A stretch of DNA of 64,000 nucleotides from NCBI RefSeq assembly GCF_014884385.1, contig NZ_WKFH01000003.1, positions 3,318,001 to 3,382,000 of the forward strand, given 5' to 3'. The DNA comes from Phycobacter azelaicus. Lineage in GTDB: Bacteria; Pseudomonadota; Alphaproteobacteria; Rhodobacterales; Rhodobacteraceae. Both the position numbers and the translations under genes were made by a program. Below, one piece after another: positions 52,635-61,843 of this stretch. Every line of letters starts with the position of its first letter. Positions within the stretch are counted from its first letter, which is position 1. The notes beneath the pieces are model-generated. The model made no database searches. It was not told where the DNA came from and saw only the letters and a program-made list of their open reading frames with translations.

Positions 52635-53957
52635 TCAGGCGGCCAATTGTGCCTCAAGCCGGGAATAGCGCAGAGCCAATGTGACCGCGCGGGTGACGTT
52701 GAGCACCATCAGCGCGGCCCATAGCCCGTGATTGCCAAAGCTCGGCACTAGAACGACCAGGGCAACCACGTAAAGCCCCACGGACTGGATCATGGCGATG
52801 CGCATATCGCGCGTCCAGGTGGCGCCGATGAACACACCGTCTAGCATGTAGCTGGCAACGCTCAAGAGCGGTGCAAGGGCCGCCCAGATCAAGAAGACCC
52901 GCGCCGCTTCACGCACCTCAGGCGAGGTTGTCATAACGTCGATGATCACACCGCCCAGCACATAGAAGCCAACCGTCAGCACCACCGAACTGCCAACAGC
53001 CCAAAGCGATGCCATGTAGGCTGCTTGCCGCATCCGCAGGCGGTTCTTGGCCCCGACGGCTCCTCCCACCAGAGCTTCGGCCGAAAAGGCAAACCCATCC
53101 AGCGCAAAAGCGGTGATATGAAGAAACTGCAGCAGCACCTGATTGGCCGCCAACTGAACATCGCCCAGATCTGCGCCGATAAACAAGAAGCTGGTAAATG
53201 AGCCTGTCAGCAGGACAGAGCGAACCATGATGTCGCCATTGACCTGCAACATCCGCCGCAGCCGCGCCGGATCGAACACTCTGGCCCCGTCACGCCACTG
53301 GTTACCGCCAAAGGCATCGCGGCAAAGCCAGAGCCCCAGTGCAAGGGCACACCATTCGGCGATCAGAGTAGCGAGAGCGACACCTTCCACGCCCCAGCCA
53401 AGCCCAAGGACGAACCACAGATCGAGCAGGATATTCAGCCCATTCATCCAAAGCTGCAGGATAAAGACCCCCCGCGCGCGCTCCATCGCAATCAGCCAGC
53501 CGGTGACCGCATAAAGCGCGATGGTCGCAGGTGCGCCCCAGATGCGAATGCTCAGGTAGTCTCGGGCGAGGCTTTCCACCTCGGCGCTGGCCGGGGCCAA
53601 GGCAAAGGCGCCCCAGAACAGGGCCGACTGGAACAGGATGAAGATCGCACCGGCAAGCCCTGCCACCAAAAGCCCCCGCATCAGAAGCGCGCCGGTTTCG
53701 GCGATATCTCCAGCCCCGCGCGCCTGCGATGCTAGCCCCGTAGTGCCCATGCGCAGGAAGCCAAAGATCCAATACACTGTCGAGAGAATGACGGCCCCAA
53801 TACCGACGGCTCCAATCGGGGCCGCCTCTCCCATCTGACCGACCACGCCGGTGTCTACAGCGCCAAGGATCGGCACGGTCACGTTGGCCAGAACGATAGG
53901 CACGGCGATTTTCAACACCCGCGAATGGGTGATCGGCGCCTCTGCGACTGCGCTCAT
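52635..53957 (-). CDS. MATE family multidrug efflux transporter
   Basis: This 440-residue integral membrane protein has twelve predicted helices in two related halves and the MATE segments near both N- and C-terminal halves (VDTGVVGQMG, LDGFAFSAEALVG). MATE pumps export drugs or organic cations with H+ or Na+. The ATG at 53957 has a GGGAG; a GTG at 53963 is the alternative. It follows two thioesterase genes on the same strand with 13 nt of spacer, so it may be the third gene of their operon. The substrate is unknown; it resembles DinF/NorM types. Confidence 0.93.
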   Translation of the reverse strand: MSAVAEAPITHSRVLKIAVPIVLANVTVPILGAVDTGVVGQMGEAAPIGAVGIGAVILSTVYWIFGFLRMGTTGLASQARGAGDIAETGALLMRGLLVAGLAGAIFILFQSALFWGAFALAPASAEVESLARDYLSIRIWGAPATIALYAVTGWLIAMERARGVFILQLWMNGLNILLDLWFVLGLGWGVEGVALATLIAEWCALALGLWLCRDAFGGNQWRDGARVFDPARLRRMLQVNGDIMVRSVLLTGSFTSFLFIGADLGDVQLAANQVLLQFLHITAFALDGFAFSAEALVGGAVGAKNRLRMRQAAYMASLWAVGSSVVLTVGFYVLGGVIIDVMTTSPEVREAARVFLIWAALAPLLSVASYMLDGVFIGATWTRDMRIAMIQSVGLYVVALVVLVPSFGNHGLWAALMVLNVTRAVTLALRYSRLEAQLAA

Positions 53958-53970
53958 GCTCACTCCCGGT

Positions 53971-54489
53971 TCAGGTCTTGGCTTTTGGGTCCTGCGGGAT
54001 CAGGAAATGACCCGTTGCCTGAGCGAACAGGCGATCCTTGTGATCCTGCCAGGCTTCGACATGGACCGAAGCATAGCGCCGACCCGACCGGTTCACCGTC
54101 GCCCGCGCATAGGCATCGCGCGGCAGGCCCGAGCGCAGATAGTCCACGGTGAAATCAATCGTCTTGGGCTGGCGCGGCAGGTTGCCCGCAGCGAGATCCT
54201 CGGGGTCCAGCTCTCCGGATTCGATGCGCGGCCACAGGTGGGACCAATTCAGGGTGATGACAGAGGTCACCTCAAGAAAGGCTGCGGTGACCCCGCCATG
54301 AATAGCAGGCAGAAAAGGGTTGCCGATCAGCTTCTCGTCGAAGTGCAGAACGGAGGTCAGCTCATCGCCGCGTCGATCGAAGGTGATATTCAGAAACCGG
54401 ATATAGGGCACGGCATTGACAAGGGCGGCAAGGGCGGCATCGCGGCGCTGCTTGACCACCTGGACAGGCTCGGGACGGGGACGGCTCAA
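53971..54489 (-). CDS. PaaI-family hotdog thioesterase (first of pair)
   Basis: This 172-residue hotdog-fold thioesterase of the PaaI/DUF4442 group has LPAIHGGVTAAFLEV as the catalytic-helix motif and DFTVDYLRSGLPRDAYARA in the central sheet. It probably hydrolyses an aromatic or acyl-CoA thioester. It overlaps the upstream paralogue by 4 nt and is followed by the MATE gene. Confidence 0.9.
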   Translation of the reverse strand: MSRPRPEPVQVVKQRRDAALAALVNAVPYIRFLNITFDRRGDELTSVLHFDEKLIGNPFLPAIHGGVTAAFLEVTSVITLNWSHLWPRIESGELDPEDLAAGNLPRQPKTIDFTVDYLRSGLPRDAYARATVNRSGRRYASVHVEAWQDHKDRLFAQATGHFLIPQDPKAKT

Positions 54490-54908
54490 AACCCTTTCTC
54501 CACTGTAAAGGCGCCCGAAGCAGTGGCTACGGGTCGGTCGGTCTCGTCATCCATCGCCACGGCGCGGACAAAAGCGACGTTGCGGGTGATATGATGACAG
54601 GTGGCGCGGGTGATGATTGTCTGACCGGGGGTCGCAGCCCGCATGTAATCGATGCGTAGATCGATGGTTGCCGTACCACCGGGCGCCGATGGGTGGCTCA
54701 TGACGGCGGCACCACAGCATGTATCCATCACTGCTGAGACCGCTCCACCATGGATCACACCGGTCTCCGGGTCGCCAATCAGCTTCTCATCATAAGCCAT
54801 TGTGATCTCGGCTGTTCCGTCGCCGATCTCGGTCAGGATCATACCCAGCTCCCGGGCATGGGGGATCGCTTCGATAAACTGGCGCGCCAGCTTGGTCTTG
54901 TCCGCCAT
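54486..54908 (-). CDS. PaaI-family hotdog thioesterase (second of pair)
   Basis: This 140-residue hotdog thioesterase has VIHGGAVSAVMDTCCGAAV as its active-site helix and DLRIDYMRAATPGQ next. The start MADKTKLAR has an AAGGGA ribosome binding site; the frame is open to 55067. It is upstream of its paralogue with a 4-nt overlap and divergent from a MerR-type regulator, which links it to the acyl-CoA genes that follow. The substrate is unknown. Confidence 0.92.
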   Translation of the reverse strand: MADKTKLARQFIEAIPHARELGMILTEIGDGTAEITMAYDEKLIGDPETGVIHGGAVSAVMDTCCGAAVMSHPSAPGGTATIDLRIDYMRAATPGQTIITRATCHHITRNVAFVRAVAMDDETDRPVATASGAFTVEKGF

Positions 54909-55045
54909 GGGCGTTCCCTTTGATCTGTCTGTTCTTTTCGCCTGCAACCTTGGCCCCGCCGACCGCAAAGCGCAAGCCCCACTCCTTGGGGGTGCTTGCA
55001 CTGGGTGAAACAGTTGCATAGGTTCCAGCGCAAGGGAGACAGTGG

Positions 55046-55414
55046 ATGACCGAAGCCAGATTGTCATTCAAGGAAATGTGCGCCGAGTTCGATGTAACCC
55101 CGCGCACATTGCGATACTACGAGTACATCGAGCTGTTGCAGCCCGACCGTGAAGGGCGTTCGCGTTTTTATGGCGCTCGCGAACGGGCACGGATGAAACT
55201 CATCCTGAGAGGCCGCCGCTTTGGTTTCCAGCTCGAAGAGATCCGTCAGTGGCTCTTGATCTATGAAAACGAGGGCGATCAAGCGCAAATGAAGGCCTTT
55301 GTTGAAATGGCAGATCGCCAGATGGGCGAGCTGAAAAAGCAGCGTGAGCAACTCGACGAGGCGATGGACGAGCTGAGCGCCCTGCGCAAAACAACCCTGA
55401 CCCTGATAGACTAA
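55046..55414 (+). CDS. MerR-family regulator (first of pair)
   Basis: This 122-residue protein has a MerR winged helix (residues 5-75; TPRTLRYYEYIELLQPDREG) and a short dimerisation coiled coil (80-118). It lacks the cysteine set of metal-sensing MerR proteins. The MerR regulator at 55743 shares LKLILRGxRFGFxLEEIRQ. The start is the ATG at 55046, behind AAGGGAGACAGTGG. It is divergent from the thioesterase pair. A role in controlling acyl-CoA catabolism is an inference from context. Confidence 0.9.
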   Translation: MTEARLSFKEMCAEFDVTPRTLRYYEYIELLQPDREGRSRFYGARERARMKLILRGRRFGFQLEEIRQWLLIYENEGDQAQMKAFVEMADRQMGELKKQREQLDEAMDELSALRKTTLTLID

Positions 55415-55742
55415 TCCTGCGATGAGCCCGCGGTGCGCGCTGTCAGAGCGTGGCCCGGACCAGATCATTCCGGCGGTTGATTTGCTCAACCGTGCCTTCG
55501 AGCGGAATCACACTGCGCCCTCTCTGTGGCCGGATTTCCCATCGTCCTAAGCCTCAAAATGATCACCGACACGGCCCGAAAACGCCCGCACAAACGCAGG
55601 ACGTCACGTCACGAAGAGCTCTCCCAACGTCAGGACTGCAAATGACGCAGCGTACAGCTTACGTCAACGTCAAGAAGATGTTGAAAAAGGCCCAGCAGCT
55701 GATCAACTTTGGGGTGCACCTAGCAGTCATAGAGTGATGACG
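55415..55742. other. Spacer between the two MerR genes
   Basis: About 328 nt with no supported gene. It contains a LiuR-like site (55658-55674, listed separately). The first 200 nt hold no other clear motif. Confidence 0.5.
55658..55674. promoter_or_regulatory. LiuR-like MerR binding site
   Basis: CTTACGTCAACGTCAAG is an imperfect inverted repeat (CTTACGT against CTTGACGT on the opposite strand). It resembles the TTTACGTAAACGTAAA-type operators described for LiuR-type MerR regulators of fatty-acid and branched-chain degradation. It lies 69 nt before the second MerR start. Binding has not been shown; direct evidence is the repeat only. Confidence 0.5.
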
Positions 55743-56144
55743 ATGACCGAAGAGACCAAAACCATCCGGCAGATGTGCGATGAGTACGAAGTGACTCCCC
55801 GTACGCTGCGCTTCTACGAGGCCAAAGAGCTGCTGTTCCCGATCCGAGACGGCCAGAAACGGCTGTTCACCAAACGTGACGGCGCGCGCCTCAAGCTGAT
55901 CCTGCGCGGCAAGCGCTTTGGCTTCAGCCTTGAGGAGATCCGCCAGCTTCTCGACCTGTACCACATCGGTGACCAGCAGCTGACACAGCTGTCACGCACC
56001 TATGATATCGCCTGCGAGCGGCTTGCTGACATGGAGCGTCAGCGTGATGAGTTGAATGAGGCGATCGACGATCTCAAAGATCAGTTGAAATGGGGCGAAA
56101 GCGTAATCGCCTCGATGAAATCCGAACAGGAGGCCGCCGAGTAA
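55743..56144 (+). CDS. MerR-family regulator (second of pair), heading the beta-oxidation operon
   Basis: This 133-residue MerR winged-helix protein is a paralogue of the protein starting at 55046 (TPRTLRFYEAKELLFPIRDG, LKLILRGKRFGFSLEEIRQLL) and has a longer coiled coil (90-130). The start could be GTG 55734, ATG 55737 or ATG 55743; I used 55743, which gives MTEETKTI. It lies 74 nt before the acyl-CoA dehydrogenase gene, on the same strand, so it likely controls that operon and perhaps itself. No metal-binding cysteines are seen, so an acyl-CoA ligand is a possibility. Confidence 0.9.
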   Translation: MTEETKTIRQMCDEYEVTPRTLRFYEAKELLFPIRDGQKRLFTKRDGARLKLILRGKRFGFSLEEIRQLLDLYHIGDQQLTQLSRTYDIACERLADMERQRDELNEAIDDLKDQLKWGESVIASMKSEQEAAE

Positions 56145-56218
56145 TCGGCGCCCTGCCCCGGCCTCAGCCCTCCTGCGGCCATACAAACACAACCAGATGA
56201 AACTCGACGAGGACAAAG

Positions 56219-58000
56219 ATGCCCGTTTACAACGCTCCCACCAAGGACACCCAGTTCATCCTGCACGATGTCTTGAAAGTCTCCGAGGCCGCCACCCCCG
56301 GCTATGATGAGCTGGAGCGCGATTTCACCGCGGCCATTCTGGAAGAAGCCGGCAAGATCAGCTCAGAAGTGCTGCACCCGCTGAACGTGGTTGGCGACAC
56401 TGAAGGCTGCCGCCTGGAAAATGGAATGGTCTACACGCCCACCGGCTTCAAAGAGGCCTTTGAGCAAGTCAAGGAAGGCGGCTGGACCGGCCTTGACATG
56501 CCAGAAGAATACGGCGGACAGAACATGCCTTATGTGATGGGCACTGCCGTGGGCGAGATGTTCTCCTCCGCGAACCAGGCCTTCACAATGTACCAAGGCC
56601 TGACCCATGGCGCGGCCTCGGCCATTCTGGCGCACGGCACCGACGAGCAGAAAAGCACCTATCTGCCCAAGATGGTCTCCTGCGAGTGGACCGGCACCAT
56701 GAACTTGACCGAGCCGCATTGCGGCACCGACCTGGGCCTGATGCGCACCAAGGCGGAACCGCAGGGCGATGGCACCTACAAGGTCTCAGGCCAGAAAATC
56801 TTCATCTCTTCCGGCGATCACGACATGTCCGACAACGTGATCCATCTGGTTCTTGCCAAGATCCCAGGCGGTCCCGAGGGCATCAAGGGCGTCAGCCTGT
56901 TCATCGTGCCAAAGTTCATCGTGAACGAGGACGGCACGCCGGGCGCCCGCAACGGTGTCTCCGTTGGCAACATCGAAAAGAAGATGGGCATCCACGGCAA
57001 CTCCACCTGCGTGATGAACTATGACGAGGCGACGGGTTACCTTCTGGGCACCGAGCACAAGGGCATGCGCGCCATGTTCACCATGATGAACGAAGCTCGT
57101 CTGGGCGTCGGCATGCAGGGCGTCGCCCAGGCTGAAGCCGCCTATCAGAACGCTGTGGAATATGCCAAGGATCGTCTGCAGGGCCGTGACGTGACCGGCG
57201 TCAAGAATCCGGATGGACCCGCCGATCCGCTGATCGTTCACCCCGATATCCGTCGTAGCCTGATGGATCAGAAAAGCTTTGTCGAAGGGGGCCGCGCCTT
57301 CCTTCTGTGGGGCGCCACCATGATCGACAAGGCGCACCGCGACGGTGACAAGGATGCCGATGGTCTGGTTTCCCTGCTGACCCCAGTGATCAAGGGCTTC
57401 CTGACCGACGAAGGCTACGACATGACCGTGAAGGCACAGCAGGTCTATGGCGGCCACGGCTACATCGAAGAATGGGGTATGAGCCAGTACACCCGCGACG
57501 CCCGTATCGCCCAGATCTATGAAGGTGCGAACGGCGTTCAGGCGCTGGATCTCGTGGGCCGCAAGCTGGCGCAGGACGGTGGCAAACACGTCATGGCCTT
57601 CTTTGAGCTGGTGAAAAACTTCTGCAAGGAAAACGCAGGGGTTTCCGAGGCTTACGCCAAGGATTTCATCGAGCCTCTGAAGGCGGCGTCGAAGGACCTT
57701 CAGGCCGCGGGCATGTACTTCATGCAGAACGGCATGAAGAACCCCAACAACGCGCTGTCTGGGTCTTATGACTTCATGCACATGTTCGGCCATGTCTGCC
57801 TCGGCCTGATGTGGGCACAGATGGGCAAGGCCGCGCAGGAAGCGCTGGATGCGGGCACCGATGACGCGGCGTTCTACGAGACAAAGCTGACCACCGGCCG
57901 CTACTACATGGCACGTCGCCTGCCTGCCACCAAACTGCACCTGGCGCGCATCGAAAGCGGTGCCGACACGGTGATGGCGCTGGACGCCGCAAACTTCTGA
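56219..58000 (+). CDS. Acyl-CoA dehydrogenase with C-terminal extension (FadE/DmdC-like)
   Basis: This 593-residue FAD enzyme makes the first oxidation of an acyl-CoA. Usual dehydrogenase motifs are present ([16 protein letters not shown], and the catalytic Glu in [12 protein letters not shown]), and a roughly 120-residue C-terminal domain follows, typical of the long bacterial class. The same class includes DmdC, which oxidises methylmercaptopropionyl-CoA after DMSP demethylation; sequence alone does not tell a fatty-acyl from a DmdC substrate. It is followed by genes for further beta-oxidation steps. Confidence 0.93.
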   Translation: MPVYNAPTKDTQFILHDVLKVSEAATPGYDELERDFTAAILEEAGKISSEVLHPLNVVGDTEGCRLENGMVYTPTGFKEAFEQVKEGGWTGLDMPEEYGGQNMPYVMGTAVGEMFSSANQAFTMYQGLTHGAASAILAHGTDEQKSTYLPKMVSCEWTGTMNLTEPHCGTDLGLMRTKAEPQGDGTYKVSGQKIFISSGDHDMSDNVIHLVLAKIPGGPEGIKGVSLFIVPKFIVNEDGTPGARNGVSVGNIEKKMGIHGNSTCVMNYDEATGYLLGTEHKGMRAMFTMMNEARLGVGMQGVAQAEAAYQNAVEYAKDRLQGRDVTGVKNPDGPADPLIVHPDIRRSLMDQKSFVEGGRAFLLWGATMIDKAHRDGDKDADGLVSLLTPVIKGFLTDEGYDMTVKAQQVYGGHGYIEEWGMSQYTRDARIAQIYEGANGVQALDLVGRKLAQDGGKHVMAFFELVKNFCKENAGVSEAYAKDFIEPLKAASKDLQAAGMYFMQNGMKNPNNALSGSYDFMHMFGHVCLGLMWAQMGKAAQEALDAGTDDAAFYETKLTTGRYYMARRLPATKLHLARIESGADTVMALDAANF

Positions 58001-58076
58001 TCCATCCTCGGGGCGCCTGTCTGAGGCGCCCCGATCCGCCCCCAAGCCTGTCCGCCATCATGAGGACGCATTCGCG

Positions 58077-58289
58077 ATGCCAAAACGGTTCCGCCTGACC
58101 CGCCGCTTTCCGGTCGCCATGACCGAGGATGGCTACCGTCGGCTGAAACGCTTTGCCACTGACTCTGGATTGGATGAGGGCGAAGCGCTGTCCTTTCTGT
58201 TCGAAAACTTCGACAGCGTCACCGACACGGAAAACCTGACCCACCGGCTGCGCCTGTTCAACAGCACGCTGGAAGACCGCAAGAAATAG
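58077..58289 (+). CDS. Small conserved-looking protein of the beta-oxidation operon
   Basis: This 70-residue protein ([20 protein letters not shown], then [30 protein letters not shown]) has a helix-turn-helix-like distribution of charged and hydrophobic residues. It is not recognised. It sits between the two acyl-CoA dehydrogenase genes with good spacing, which favours a real gene. The fold could be ribbon-helix-helix. Confidence 0.65.
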   Translation: MPKRFRLTRRFPVAMTEDGYRRLKRFATDSGLDEGEALSFLFENFDSVTDTENLTHRLRLFNSTLEDRKK

Positions 58290-58321
58290 CCACGCCTAGG
58301 TGCGTGGCGAAAGGGAGAGAA

Positions 58322-59473
58322 ATGAGCACGGAAACCCGCTCCGCCTGGATGACCGATGAGCACCAGATGCTCGCCGACATGACGGCCCAGTTCATCACCA
58401 ACGAATGGATGCCCAAATACGAAAAGTGGCGCAAACAGGGAATGATGGACCGCGAAACCTGGAACCAGGCCGGTGAGCTGGGCCTGCTCTGCCCTTCGAT
58501 CCCTGAGGAATACGGCGGAGCTGGTGGTGATTTCGGCCATGAGGCCGCGATCCTCATCGAAGGCAGCCGCGCCAATCTGGCCAGCTGGGGCCATGGCATC
58601 CACTCAGGCATCGTTGCGCATTACATCCTAGAATACGGCACCGAAGAACAAAAGAAACGCTGGCTCCCCAAGATGGTCTCGGGTGAGCTGGTCGGCGCGC
58701 TGGCGATGACCGAACCCTCGACCGGCTCGGACGTGCAGCGGATCAAGACCAAGGCGATCCGCGACGGCAACGCCTACCGCCTGTCGGGCCAGAAGACATT
58801 TATCACCAACGGCCAGCACGCCAACCTGATCCTAGTGGCGGCGAAGACCGATCCCTCGCAGGGCTCCAAGGGCGTGTCCCTGGTGGCGCTTGAAACCGAC
58901 GGCGCAGAAGGTTTCCAGCGCGGCCGCAACCTTGAAAAGGTCGGCCTGCATGCCGCCGACACCTCCGAGCTGTTCTTCGACAACGTCGAAATCCCGCCAC
59001 AGAACATCCTTGGCCAGGAAGAGGGCAAAGGGTTCTACCAGATGATGCAGCAGTTGCCGCAGGAACGTCTGATCATCGCCTGCGGTGCGGTCGGCGCCAT
59101 GGAAGGCGCAGTGGAGCGCACCATCGCCTACTGCAAGGAACGCGAAGCCTTTGGCGGCCCGCTCACCCAGTTCCAGAACACCCGTTTCAAACTGGTGGAA
59201 TGCCTGACCAAGACCAAGGTAGCGCGCGCCTTTCTTGATGAATGCATGGTCGAACACCTGCAAGGCAAGCTGACGGTCGAAAAGGCTGCGATGGCGAAAT
59301 ACTGGACCACCGACACCCAAGGCGAAGTGCTGGACGAATGCGTCCAGATGCACGGCGGCTATGGCTTCATGCAGGAATATGCGGTCGCGGAAATGTGGGC
59401 TGACGCTCGCGTCCAGCGGATCTACGGTGGCACCAACGAAATCATGAAGGAACTGATTTCGCGCAGCCTTTGA
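58322..59473 (+). CDS. Acyl-CoA dehydrogenase, long-chain type
   Basis: This 383-residue acyl-CoA dehydrogenase has [15 protein letters not shown] and the C-terminal [13 protein letters not shown] typical of the long-chain (LCAD) and isovaleryl-like types. These use a glutamate in helix G, here Glu265 in [10 protein letters not shown], rather than the C-terminal one, as base. The start is ATG 58322 with GGGAGAGAA; a GTG at 58304 is open in frame. The substrate chain length is not defined. Confidence 0.94.
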   Translation: MSTETRSAWMTDEHQMLADMTAQFITNEWMPKYEKWRKQGMMDRETWNQAGELGLLCPSIPEEYGGAGGDFGHEAAILIEGSRANLASWGHGIHSGIVAHYILEYGTEEQKKRWLPKMVSGELVGALAMTEPSTGSDVQRIKTKAIRDGNAYRLSGQKTFITNGQHANLILVAAKTDPSQGSKGVSLVALETDGAEGFQRGRNLEKVGLHAADTSELFFDNVEIPPQNILGQEEGKGFYQMMQQLPQERLIIACGAVGAMEGAVERTIAYCKEREAFGGPLTQFQNTRFKLVECLTKTKVARAFLDECMVEHLQGKLTVEKAAMAKYWTTDTQGEVLDECVQMHGGYGFMQEYAVAEMWADARVQRIYGGTNEIMKELISRSL

Positions 59474-59503
59474 CAAACAGATTTCCGTGGGAGGATTTGA
59501 GAA

Positions 59504-60136
59504 ATGACCATCAAACTGCACTGTTTCGGCGAAAGCGGTAACGCCTACAAGGCCGCGCTGGCGCTGGAACTATCGGGGCTTGAATGGGAGCCTGTTTACG
59601 TCGATTTCTTCGCCGGGGTGAACCGCTCCCCGGAGTTTCGCGAGATGAACGTCATGGGCGAGGCCCCGATCCTGGAAGATGGTGACATGCGCCTGACGCA
59701 ATCCGGCGCCATCCAGCAGTATATCACCGATAAATCCGGCAAATTCGGCGGCGCGCCGGAAGACAAATACGAGGTGCTGCGCTGGGTTCTTTGGGACAAC
59801 CACAAACTCTCCAGTCAGGCAGGCATGACCCGCTTCCTGATGAACTTCCTGCCCGAAGACAAACGCCCCGATCAGGTAATCGGCTTCATGCAAGGGCGTC
59901 TCAAGGCTGCCTATGCGACGTTGAACGCCCATCTTGAGGGGCGCGAGTGGATCGTCGGCGACGGGATCACAAATGCCGATCTCTCGTGCTGCGGCTACCT
60001 CTATTATCCCGAACCCTTCGGCTTTGACCGCGCCGAATGGCCCCATATCGATGCCTGGCTGACGCGCCTCAGCGAAACGCCCGGCTGGAAACACCCCTAT
60101 GATCTGATGCCCGGCAACCCGTCGGACCGAGCTTGA
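59504..60136 (+). CDS. Glutathione S-transferase family protein (operon member)
   Basis: This 210-residue GST has a thioredoxin-like N-terminus (HCFGESGNAYKAALALELSG) and a C-terminal helical domain with EWIVGDGITNADLSCCGYLYYPE. Genes of this type are often embedded in acyl-CoA degradation operons, where they may handle reactive enoyl-CoA-derived species; this is an inference. A GGGAGGA ribosome binding site precedes it. Confidence 0.92.
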   Translation: MTIKLHCFGESGNAYKAALALELSGLEWEPVYVDFFAGVNRSPEFREMNVMGEAPILEDGDMRLTQSGAIQQYITDKSGKFGGAPEDKYEVLRWVLWDNHKLSSQAGMTRFLMNFLPEDKRPDQVIGFMQGRLKAAYATLNAHLEGREWIVGDGITNADLSCCGYLYYPEPFGFDRAEWPHIDAWLTRLSETPGWKHPYDLMPGNPSDRA

Positions 60137-60146
60137 GGAGAAACTG

Positions 60147-61358
60147 ATGACCGAAGCTTATATCTATGACGCGATCCGCACCCCGCGCGGAAAGGGTCGC
60201 AAAGACGGCTCCCTGCACGAGGTGACCTCGGTGCGACTCTCCGCCGTCACGCTCAACGCCATGAAAGAGCGCAACAACCTTGAAGGCCACGCCGTCGAGG
60301 ACGTGATCTGGGGTAACGTCACCCAGGTGATGGAACAGGGCGGCTGCCTAGCGCGCACCGCGGTTCTGGCCTCGGACTTGGATGAACGCATTCCGGGCCT
60401 TGCCATCAACCGCTTCTGCGCCTCCGGCATGGAAGCCGTGAACCTGGCCGCAAACCAGGTCAAAGGCGGCGCGGGCAAGGCCTATATCGCGGGCGGCGTT
60501 GAAATGATGGGCCGCGTTGCCATGGGCAGCGATGGCGCCGCTATCGCCGTGGATCCTTCGGTCGCGATGGAGACCTATTTCGTGCCGCAAGGCATCTCGG
60601 CCGATATCATCGCCACCGAATACGGTTTTACCCGCGAGCAAGCCGATGCGCTGGCCGTTGAATCCCAGCGCCGCGCCAAGGAAGCCTGGGACCAGGGGCG
60701 GTTCTCCAAATCGGTGATCACCGTCAAGGATCAGAACGGGCTGACCATTCTGGACCGCGACGAATACATGCGCCCGCAGACCGACATGCAGTCGCTTGGC
60801 GCGCTGAACCCCTCGTTCCAGATGATGGGCGAGCAGATGCCCGGTTTCGATGCGGTGGCGAAGCTGAAATACCCGCATCTGGAGCGGATCAACCACATCC
60901 ACCACGCGGGCAACTCCTCCGGCATCGTCGATGGCGCCGCCGCCGTTCTGATCGGCAACAAGGAGTTCGGCGAGGAATACGGGCTGAAACCCCGCGCGCG
61001 CATCAAGGCGACCACCAAGATCGGCACCGATCCCACCATCATGCTCACCGGCCCCGTGCCCGCAACGCAGAAGATCCTTGCCGACAACGGCATGGCAATC
61101 GGCGACATCGACCTCTTTGAGGTGAACGAAGCCTTCGCCTCGGTCGTGCTGCGCTTCCAGCAGGCCTTTGACGTCGATCCGGCGCTGGTGAACCCCAACG
61201 GCGGCTCGATCGCCATGGGCCATCCGCTGGGCGCCACCGGCGCGATGATCATCGGCGCGCTGCTGGACGAGTTGGAGCGCACCGACAAGGAAGTCGGCCT
61301 TGCCACGCTCTGCATCGCATCCGGCATGGGCGCCGCTACCATCATCGAGCGCGTCTGA
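60147..61358 (+). CDS. fadA: Acetyl-CoA C-acyltransferase (thiolase)
   Basis: This 403-residue thiolase splits 3-ketoacyl-CoA to acetyl-CoA and a shortened acyl-CoA. The acylated cysteine is C91 (NRFCASGMEAV). The second catalytic cysteine is in LCIASGMGAATIIE near the C-terminus, and NPNGGSIAMGHPLGATGA carries the catalytic His. It lies 10 nt after the GST gene, with the stop on the start of the cupin gene (TGATG). The multifunctional FadJ-type partner follows two genes later. Confidence 0.96.
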   Translation: MTEAYIYDAIRTPRGKGRKDGSLHEVTSVRLSAVTLNAMKERNNLEGHAVEDVIWGNVTQVMEQGGCLARTAVLASDLDERIPGLAINRFCASGMEAVNLAANQVKGGAGKAYIAGGVEMMGRVAMGSDGAAIAVDPSVAMETYFVPQGISADIIATEYGFTREQADALAVESQRRAKEAWDQGRFSKSVITVKDQNGLTILDRDEYMRPQTDMQSLGALNPSFQMMGEQMPGFDAVAKLKYPHLERINHIHHAGNSSGIVDGAAAVLIGNKEFGEEYGLKPRARIKATTKIGTDPTIMLTGPVPATQKILADNGMAIGDIDLFEVNEAFASVVLRFQQAFDVDPALVNPNGGSIAMGHPLGATGAMIIGALLDELERTDKEVGLATLCIASGMGAATIIERV

Positions 61359-61843
61359 TGCCCAAGCTGAACCTTGCCGATATCCCCTGGCGGACAGGCT
61401 CTGTCTATCCCGGCAAGCTGGCAGAGGCGGTCGCAGGCCGCTCCAGCCAGCGTCTGGGGGATGCAGGCGGGCTCACGCAGTTTGGTGTGAACCTGGTTCA
61501 GCTTGAACCCGGTGGGCTGTCGTCCTTGCGCCATTACCACATGGAGCAGGACGAATTTCTGATGGTCACCGCCGGGGTCTGCACCCTGATCGACGATCAC
61601 GGTCAGACGGAACTGCACCCAGGTGACTGCGCCACCTTCCCCGCCGGTGAGGCCAACGGTCATCACCTGAAGAACAACACAGACGCGCCGGCCACCTTTC
61701 TGGTGGTGGGCACGCGCACCGAAACAGAGACCGCTGTTTACAGCGATTTGGACATGATGGTGAAGGTCGACGCCAATGGCGACCGCTTCACCCGCAAGGA
61801 CGGCAGCCCGCTGACGGCTGACCAGATCGGAGACGAAACATGA
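61358..61843 (+). CDS. Cupin-domain protein
   Basis: This 161-residue single-domain cupin carries the metal-site patterns (GGLSSLRHYHMEQDEFLMV, with His and Glu residues, and PAGEANGHHLKNN). It occurs in the operon between thiolase and the FadJ-type enzyme, with start and stop overlaps on both sides. Its activity is unknown; a metal-dependent isomerase, sensor or detoxifier could fit. Confidence 0.9.
   Translation: MPKLNLADIPWRTGSVYPGKLAEAVAGRSSQRLGDAGGLTQFGVNLVQLEPGGLSSLRHYHMEQDEFLMVTAGVCTLIDDHGQTELHPGDCATFPAGEANGHHLKNNTDAPATFLVVGTRTETETAVYSDLDMMVKVDANGDRFTRKDGSPLTADQIGDET

Noticed and set aside
55450..55737. 95-codon frame between the MerR genes
   Set aside because: No ribosome binding site and no recognisable motif; it crosses the likely operator and promoter region.
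56786..58045. 419-codon open frame antisense to the first acyl-CoA dehydrogenase
   Set aside because: The composition is a mirror of the sense gene (many His, Val and Gly) and there is no ribosome binding site or family motif.
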